The notes below the pieces were generated by a model. It was not told the DNA's origin. It worked only from the letters and a program-made list of their open reading frames with translations, and made no database searches. A program made the position numbers and the translations under genes. A stretch of DNA of 64,000 nucleotides, taken from positions 225,026,292 to 225,090,291 of the forward strand of contig NC_133534.1 in the NCBI RefSeq assembly GCF_048544455.1. Direction: 5' to 3'. Each line of letters starts with the position of its first letter. Positions within the stretch are counted from its first letter, which is position 1. The stretch comes from Silene latifolia. Taxonomy: Eukaryota; Streptophyta; Magnoliopsida; Caryophyllales; Caryophyllaceae. This document shows, piece by piece, positions 58,671-64,000 of this stretch.

Positions 58671-59737
58671 CACATCAAATTCTCCTTTGAGAGTGCTTGT
58701 TTCTCCACAGCACGGTTAATGTGCCAACGACACAAAAGGTGAGGAGTGCTCGGATGAAGGGACTCAAGAGCGGCGATCAAACCCATCTCCCGATCAGTGA
58801 CAAAGGCAGAAATAGATGAACCCGTACAACTTAGTAGCTCCCCTAATCTCATCAACATCCACCCATAATCGTCTTCCGACTCTGACGGAAGAAGCACCGC
58901 AGCAATTAAGAAGGAAGACCCACACGGTGTTACACCAACAACCTCAACAAGAGCAATTTTGTAAACATTTGTCTTGTACGTCGAGTCAATAAGAACCACA
59001 CGTGGATAAGCACGGAAGAGTTTAACCGCTTCCGGATGAGCCATAAAAACATGACTGAGCTCCTTTGTCTCGGAATCTGTTTTGTGCCATTCCACATAAT
59101 TAGCAGCAACGGCTACAGCCAACATTTGTTGAGCGGTATTCCGTGTTCCTCTAATTTCACGCCGAAACTTGTTAGCCGCACTATAAATTTGGGCGCTTGT
59201 AGGTTGGGGTTTATCGGGAGTTCTTTGATGAAGACCATTTTTAATATCTCTCGGGGGAATCGACGCCCAGACTTGTTGCCTCACGAACTCTTTCTCTTCG
59301 GCATTCAAACCAGCAAAATGCCTATGACCGTCTTTGTACTTTTTTACTTTGTGGTTGTGATATCCACCTTTCTCCGAGGTTAAAATGTTCCAAAAAATCA
59401 ACTCCTTCCCATTTACATCATTAGCCCGGTTCTGAACGGCTCGAACCCGAAACAAACACTCACACTTAGTTGTCCCTTTCTTCTTAGGCTTCTCGGGAAT
59501 ATCGGGATCGATCTTCTTTCTAGTTCGGCCGTACCTTGAACAACGAAAGTAAGAGCCTAGCAACTCGGGTTGTTTACGATTTTTGGTCCCATTTGATGCT
59601 TTTACTAAGGCAAACCCGTTATCAAAAGCTATTTTTTGAGCCCACTCAAACGCCTCATCCCGACTCGCAAAACATGTAACCGTCTCAAATAGGTGGTTGT
59701 AATTAACATCGTTTCCACCAAACTCCTCAAATGAATC
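58671..59737 (-). pseudogene. MULE transposase, FAR1-type and DDE part
   Basis: Exon 2 starts after TTTTAACAG. Residues about 78-140 are FAR1-like (YFRCSRYG, CECLFRVRA, YHNHKVKKY). The DDE core has VVLIDSTYKTN (first Asp, residue about 267), SAFVTDREMGL (second Asp, about 331) and CRWH (about 352-355), the C-x2-H signature of MULE transposases. Uninterrupted from 59737 to the gypsy insertion at 58671. Confidence 0.9.
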
Positions 59738-60290
59738 CTGTTAAAACACAAAATTAATAATGATTAGATGCTAAAATATGTAAAAATACCTAAACTTACG
59801 AAAAAAAACTAAATAAAATGAACAAAAACCAATTTAATAGTCTGAACCAGGAGCGGACATTGAATATTCACGTCCATCACCATGACAGACGTGAACATTC
59901 AACGTCCCAACCAAGTATGGACGTGAATAGTACACGTCCCTCCCCATGATGGACTTTGATATTCAAAGTCTGTCCATGGTGGACTTTGAAATTCAAAGTC
60001 CCTGTCCATGAGGGACATTGAATATTCACGTCCCCATCCATGAGGGACTTTGATTATGCACGTCCCCATCCATGGGGGACTTTGATTATGCACGTCCCTC
60101 TCCATGAGGGACTTTGAGTTTCTACGTCCTAAATGACGACTACAAATATTTTCGACGGGTTTGGGCGTGTTTGTTCCATTCATCCTAATTCTATGAAGAC
60201 TTAACATGTAATTCAATATATCAACTTAACATCTAATTCAATAATCATACTAATTCGATTGAAATAAAAATAGATTTTGTAATTACGTAC
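59738..60290 (-). other. First intron of the MULE transposase gene
   Basis: Donor GTACGTAA at 60290, acceptor TTTTAACAG ending at 59738. Holds the palindromic array 59853-60130. Confidence 0.65.
59853..60130 (-). repeat. Palindromic array in the transposase intron (right MULE end)
   Basis: About nine units of roughly 32 bp with cores such as GGACGTGAATATTCACGTCC-like or GGACTTTGAAATTCAAAGTC, joined by CCATG(A/G)GGG links. Inverted relative of the array at 12604-12895. Confidence 0.85.
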
Positions 60291-60338
60291 CTCAGATTCG
60301 TTGTTAGCATTTGATGTGGATTGCTCGTTATTTGACAT
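60291..60338 (-). pseudogene. Transposase exon 1
   Basis: ATG at 60338, 16 codons (MSNNEQSTSNANNESE), ending GAG before GTACGT. Phase 0. The first five residues equal those of the PMD gene at the other MULE end. Confidence 0.65.
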
Positions 60339-60466
60339 TGAATCGTTGTTTTGTTGATGTGGATTACTCGTGTAGTTCTTCAACCGAGTTAGAACATCTT
60401 TTTTTTAGTGTTGTTTGCTTGGGAGAGAATTGGGTAGAGAGAGGAAAAGGAAGGGTAGGAGGCGTC

Positions 60467-60525
60467 TTTTTTATGAAAAGCGTCGACGATTTGTTATAAA
60501 ACGTCGACGATGTTTTATAGCCCTC
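60467..60525 (-). repeat. MULE right terminal inverted repeat
   Basis: Inverted match to 12012-12070, with both CGTCGACG palindromes kept. The outer bases GAGGGCTATAA differ from the left end. Next to it is the 10-bp flank AACATAGACC. Confidence 0.75.
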
Positions 60526-61158
60526 AACATAGACCCTTACATTCTTTTTCCTCCTATTTTCACAAAACCCTAAACCTAAATTCTCTCCTCTCTTCCTCCC
60601 TTGTGCCGCTCGTTTTCTGGCGCCTAGGGTTTCGTGCCGCCCTTTCGTTCGTTTGTTCTTCATCGTTCTTCGTGCCTAGATCGATCCTACTCCTTGGATC
60701 TATTTATCTTCTTCGTAAGTTTTATGTTTTTCGCGTAGCTTTTATAGCTTTTATTGTTTATATATATATAATTAGTATATTTATTAGATTCGTTCTTCTT
60801 TGGCACGTGTGAAACGACAATGAAGGCGTAGAAGTTGCTCCTGGAGAAGACGTTTATATCGTTGAAGACGATCTTTAGGATTATTTGCGTAAAAAGATAA
60901 CTAGGTGTTTCTCTTTTAATTGTGTTTATGCCAATTGATGTAATTAATATGATTTAATGATTGATTTGTATGATTGGTACATGTTTGATTGTTTATTATC
61001 ATGTTTAATTTTGTTTTCGCATGTTTGTACATGTTTTAATGCCTTAATTATATGTCGTATGTCGTTTATATGTTTATTATGGGTGTCATGAACGCAATTA
61101 GGGTTTACGAATAAACCCTAGTGGCGGCATGATAGGCGGCCAAGAGTGCTCTCCAAAG

Positions 61159-61520
61159 TTATAGCTAAAGCTAGTATAACCTTGATGATGATTCGAGTGT
61201 TATAGCTGAAGTTAGTACAACTTTGGTCGCTACTCTAGTTATGGCTGAAACAGGTATAACCTTGGATATAAGAATCAAGGTTATAGCTGAGTCTACTATA
61301 ACATTCAAGTACGAGTTAAGGTTATAGCTGAAACTAACGTAACCATGAGATTATGGCTCAAGTTTATGGTTGGAACTAGTATAACTTTGAGTTTTGTGTC
61401 AAGGTTATAGTTGAGGGAAGTATAACTTCTAGTTATATATGTTGAAGTTATAGTCGAAGTTACTATAACCTCGCATCCAGAGTTGATGTTATGGTTAAGG
61501 TTACTATAACATTGGTCGTT
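61159..61520 (+). repeat. Tandem GTTATAGCTGAA...TATAACC units
   Basis: About nine irregular units of near 45 bp. Each starts AGGTTATAGCTGAA and ends AGTATAACCTT, so each can fold as a hairpin (GGTTAT/ATAACC). Confidence 0.7.
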
Positions 61521-61807
61521 AATACTTGTTTCACATGTTATGTGGTGTTCAGTTATAATGTATGACAATATGTGTGCATGAGTCACTGGTTACTCTTGTT
61601 CATGTGATAAGTGGGATGGTCGGTTATACTATCCTTTGAGTTGAGTCCTGATGTTGTTCACGCATGTTGGTACAGTCGGTTATACTGTGCATTGGTTTGT
61701 TTGCTAGTTTGAATAGATAACGGTAGTATCAGTTATATACTATCAGAATGAACCAACGCCAGCCGTTGATGCGGGATTTATTTTGGTCTGTGTTCGGGGG
61801 TTGCCAG

Positions 61808-62037
61808 AGACAGTGGTTATACGCTCTGGGTCCCGAGTGTCATTCAGTGTACAGTTATTGCACTGAGAGTCTGGCCAGGTCTTAGACATATAGGCAGTGG
61901 TTATACATTATACATAGTACCCTGGAGGCAGTGGTTATACGCTCTACACCGATGGAGGCAGTGGTTATACGCTCCGTCAGCTAGAGGCAGTGGTTATATG
62001 CTCTGGCAAGTTAGAGGCAGTGGTTATACGCTCAAAC
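61808..62037 (+). repeat. GGCAGTGGTTATACGCTC units
   Basis: Six units with GAGGCAGTGGTTATACGCTC, spaced about 33 bp in the later part and more loosely in the first part. Confidence 0.75.
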
Positions 62038-62649
62038 AGGTGTTCGCTCTATTTGTTATGCTTTGTTGCTAGCTTTGTGCCTTCTGTTGTTGTGTATCGT
62101 GTGTCACCATGTTCGCTATGCTTTAATGCTAGCATCGTGCCTTAAGTTGTTATGGGTCGTGTGCTACTTTGGTTGTAAGTGTACATGGTCTACTGGTTGC
62201 ATATGGTCTAGGTTTGCATGTTTACATCCGTCTAAGGTTAGTAAAGTTTGATGAGTTATGTTAAGCTTTTATGAGTATAGATGGTCTCACATGTTTACTG
62301 GTTTTGCATTTCAATTGTTATGGATTGTTGGTTATATTCAATTGTTGTAAACATGACTGGGAGAGCATTTAGTTACTCCCGACTGATTGTCGACCCCCCT
62401 TTCTCAGGTTGTTCAGATGATTTGCTGTTTGGATGATATCTTCCTGGGAAAGTACTGTGCGGCGAGATGAATAATAAATTAGGAGTTTGTTTTCACTTAG
62501 ATACACTTAATAATGTATTAGTTGTTTTTGGTTTTAGTAGTGAACCGGATTAGTCAGGTGTTTCTGCCACCTTTTACCCTTTTAGTGTTATACTCTGATA
62601 ATACATTTAATATACATTTTCCCTTTATTTTATAATCCGGGTTGTTACA

Positions 62650-63540
62650 CCATTAACCCAGTTAGTTCTCCAAATATCAATGTCGGAGAAATATCCCACT
62701 TTTCAGGCGCAATTTGGAAGACTTCTACAATCCCACGACAGATTCGAGGTATGTTTTACATACATGTAGCCTGGTCAAAACAAGAGAGGGAGGGGGGGGG
62801 GGCTTTGCCTCGAAAACTTTCCCAAAAAGCGTATCCTCCCCCTTGACCAACTTCAAGGCTTGTTTGGCCAGGAGAGCTTGATTAAGACAAGAAACGTTCC
62901 TAATCCCAAGACCGCCTCTACTTTTCGGAATACTCAGGAAATTAATACTACACTAGTGCACCGTCTTTGACGATCTCAAGCCCGCCCACCAAAAATGTGA
63001 CAGAAGAGAATTAATTCTCTTAACCACACTTACCGGTATTTTAAACACCGATATTAAGTAATTAGAAATAGTGGACAAAACAGAAGAGATCAGAGTAAGT
63101 CGCCCGACTGGTGACAAAAAAATCTCATTTCACAAGAAGATCCACTTTTTAACATTGTCAACAAGCGCAGAGAAAATATCCGCTTTTGAGCTTTCAAAAT
63201 CCATGGATATATCCAAATACTTACCAATACCCTTATTATTCCGGATGTTAAGAGTTTTAAGTCCTGCAGAAGTAACGAATTGGAGTACTCGGGCTAAAAA
63301 TAATACCAGATTTATTATAATTGATAGCCTGACCGGCTAAGGATTCCGCCAAGCTCACAAAAAGCATCCTTTATATCCGTTAGAAAGAAGATAGATTCGT
63401 TAGCAAAAAATAAATGCGAAAGGGGTGGAGAGGACCGGCTAAGCTTAATGCCTTGCAACCGTCCACAACAAATAGATCATGTGTTGCATTCTGTTGCATT
63501 ATGTAAAAAGAGGCTTTGGAGACTCCTTGGGCCTCAGAAA
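62650..63540 (-). pseudogene. LINE reverse transcriptase, right flank piece
   Basis: Minus strand: LSHLFFANESIFF (the F-A-D-D catalytic place, here FANE), LAGQAINYNKSGIIFSPST, GGLGIRN...NQALLAKQALKL and IWRTNWVNG. Order and motifs are those of plant L1-type RT. Frameshifts and the FANE change show that it is dead. It continues at 11775 after the solo LTR. Confidence 0.8.
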
Positions 63541-63546
63541 TGAAAA

Positions 63547-63906
63547 GTGAGAATCCTTACTAATTCAGTCTTTAATGGGCCGGAGTTCCAAAAAATGGGA
63601 ATAGGTGTGGACCATTCATGTAGATTTTGCTATGGTATGGATAATCTTGAGACTTTGAATCCTCTTTTCCGAGATTGCGATATTGTAGCTAGGATTTGGG
63701 CTTCCTCTAATTTAGGCATTCGAACTGGTAACGATTTCCATATGTCTATTGGAGAGTGGGTTATTAATTGGATTAATTACCTTTCGGAGGCTAATAATGG
63801 GGAGATTTTGGTTATTAACTTGCTCGCTACAATCTGGTGCATTTGGTGTACGCGTAATAATCTCGTATTTAGAGGAGATTTATTCTCGCCCAAAAGGAGT
63901 GAGTGA
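63547..63906 (+). pseudogene. LINE zf-RVT domain on the opposite strand
   Basis: Reads RILTNSVFNGPEFQKMGI, DHSCRFCYGMDNLETLNPLF and ATIWCIWCTRNNLVFRG: the zinc-binding RT domain (C-x2-C...H/N-LF.C) of plant LINEs, on the plus strand. It is in the opposite orientation to the RT piece just before it, so it is either a second LINE or an inverted end of the same one. Confidence 0.75.
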
Positions 63907-64000
63907 GTAGTGGACTGAATTTGTGCCCAACAAACAGATCCGTTAACCCAACAACCAAACCCGCCCAAATGAGTTCTAACTATTCATCATATGAGAACAC
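63907..64000. other. Window end, unassigned
   Basis: Short sequence after the zf-RVT frame stop. Nothing recognised. Confidence 0.4.

Larger units (their letters stand above)
22656..60338 (-). pseudogene. FAR1/MULE transposase fused to an OTU-like domain, split by three insertions
   Basis: Exon 1 is 60291-60338 (16 codons, MSNNEQ..., donor GAG|GTACGT). Intron 59738-60290. Exon 2 lies in four pieces: 59737-58671, 39399-38563, 36072-35749 and 23157-22656. With one TSD copy removed at each insertion, the pieces join in frame and give 925 codons before the stop at 22656. Only two stops interrupt it: TAG at codon about 518 (38961-38963) and TGA at about 671 (36012-36014), the latter between transposase and OTU-like parts. 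Transposases of this kind cut and insert the element in the nucleus. OTU domains are cysteine peptidases of the deubiquitinase fold, and fusion to MULE transposases is known in plants. Both stops and all insertions make this copy inactive. Confidence 0.85.
12012..60525. mobile_element. MULE with transposase-OTU, PMD and zf-GRF genes, interrupted by four insertions
   Basis: The ends share inverted homology (GACGTTTTATAAC and ATCGTCGACG among the shared words) and are flanked by AACATAAACC (12002-12011) and AACATAGACC (60526-60535), a 10-bp duplication with one mismatch, in the size range of Mutator TSDs. Four later insertions (13014-18502, 23163-35748, 36078-38562, 39405-58670) account for about 39.8 kb, leaving about 8.7 kb of MULE. 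Gene order from the left: PMD gene (+), small acidic-tail gene (-), MYB-site promoter array, zf-GRF gene (+), transposase-OTU gene (-). The transposase has FAR1-type, MULE DDE and SWIM regions. OTU domains and PMDs are each known from plant MULEs. All four genes together with the two repeat systems make this copy unusual. Lesions in three of the genes indicate that it is now inactive. Confidence 0.85.
11776..62649 (+). mobile_element. Gypsy-type solo LTR, split by the MULE
   Basis: Termini TGTAACACCC at 11776 and GGGTTGTTACA at 62649 form an inverted pair, flanked by a perfect 5-bp TSD, CCATT (11771-11775 and 62650-62654). Removing the MULE and one TSD copy leaves about 2.35 kb with no internal region, so it is a solo LTR from LTR-LTR recombination. 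TGTAACACCC ends and length above 2 kb suit Ty3/gypsy chromoviruses such as Tekay; that lineage is inferred. It has a TATA box at 11987 and tandem repeats at 61159-61520 and 61808-62037. Confidence 0.85.
60526..62649 (+). repeat. Right part of the gypsy solo LTR
   Basis: Continues the LTR that starts at 11776: CT-rich transcript start, AGGGTTTCG at about 60625, two blocks of tandem repeats, and the terminus GGGTTGTTACA. No gene. Confidence 0.8.

Noticed and set aside
62793..62802. G run near 62795 as a G-quadruplex or breakpoint
   Set aside because: A single G run inside a decayed LINE; no further G tracts or rearrangement signal.

Overview
This is a transposon-rich stretch of a flowering-plant nuclear genome. 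A eudicot is likely; a Caryophyllales-type genome is only a guess from the repeat style. Evidence for a plant: an R2R3-MYB first exon, plant mobile domain (PMD) genes, FAR1/MULE transposases, Ty3/gypsy Tat-type, Athila-type and Ty1/copia elements with intact target-site duplications (TSDs), Stowaway-like MITEs, and spliceosomal GT-AG introns. Only one intact ordinary host gene is visible: an 880-codon, single-exon TAF1C-like gene (7520-10162, +). An orphan MYB exon 1 lies beyond it (10737-10869, -).

Layout. 1-885: AT-rich, empty. 886-6990: a gag-only Athila-like LTR element on the minus strand, ending about 530 bp before the TAF1C-like start codon. 7520-10162: TAF1C-like gene. 10163-11469: gene debris, a Stowaway-like MITE and a small local duplication. 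11470-63540: one nested stack. A LINE remnant (minus; flanks 11470-11775 and 62650-63540) is split by a solo LTR (11776-62649, TSD CCATT). That LTR is split by a MULE (12012-60525, imperfect 10-bp TSD). The MULE is in turn split by a 5.5-kb TIR element (13014-18502), a copia element (23163-35748, TSD GGCAA), a Tat-like solo LTR (36078-38562, TSD GCAGC) and a 19.3-kb Tat-lineage gypsy element (39405-58670, TSD CACAT). The copia element contains a tail-to-tail pair of LTRs (24473-28297, TSD GTCAC), which itself carries a MITE. Taking one TSD copy away at each insertion restores the MULE reading frame exactly in all three cases, which supports the boundaries.

The MULE is the most interesting object. 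Without its insertions it is about 8.7 kb and carries four genes between inverted ends: a PMD (MAIN-like) gene reading inward from the left end; a small minus-strand gene with an acidic/serine tail; a zf-GRF finger protein with a C-terminal membrane segment; and, reading inward from the right end, a FAR1/MULE transposase whose frame runs on, across one in-frame TGA, into an OTU-like cysteine-protease domain. The two central genes diverge from a promoter made of 17 tandem MYB-type TAACGGTTA sites. Both terminal genes have a first intron with an array of about nine palindromic units.

The gypsy element inside the MULE transposase also carries an antisense PMD gene, plus an antisense DUF7745-like gene. 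A short GC-rich palindromic module recurs in its LTRs and ahead of both antisense genes. Most transposon genes here are broken by stops or frameshifts, although several elements have near-identical LTRs.
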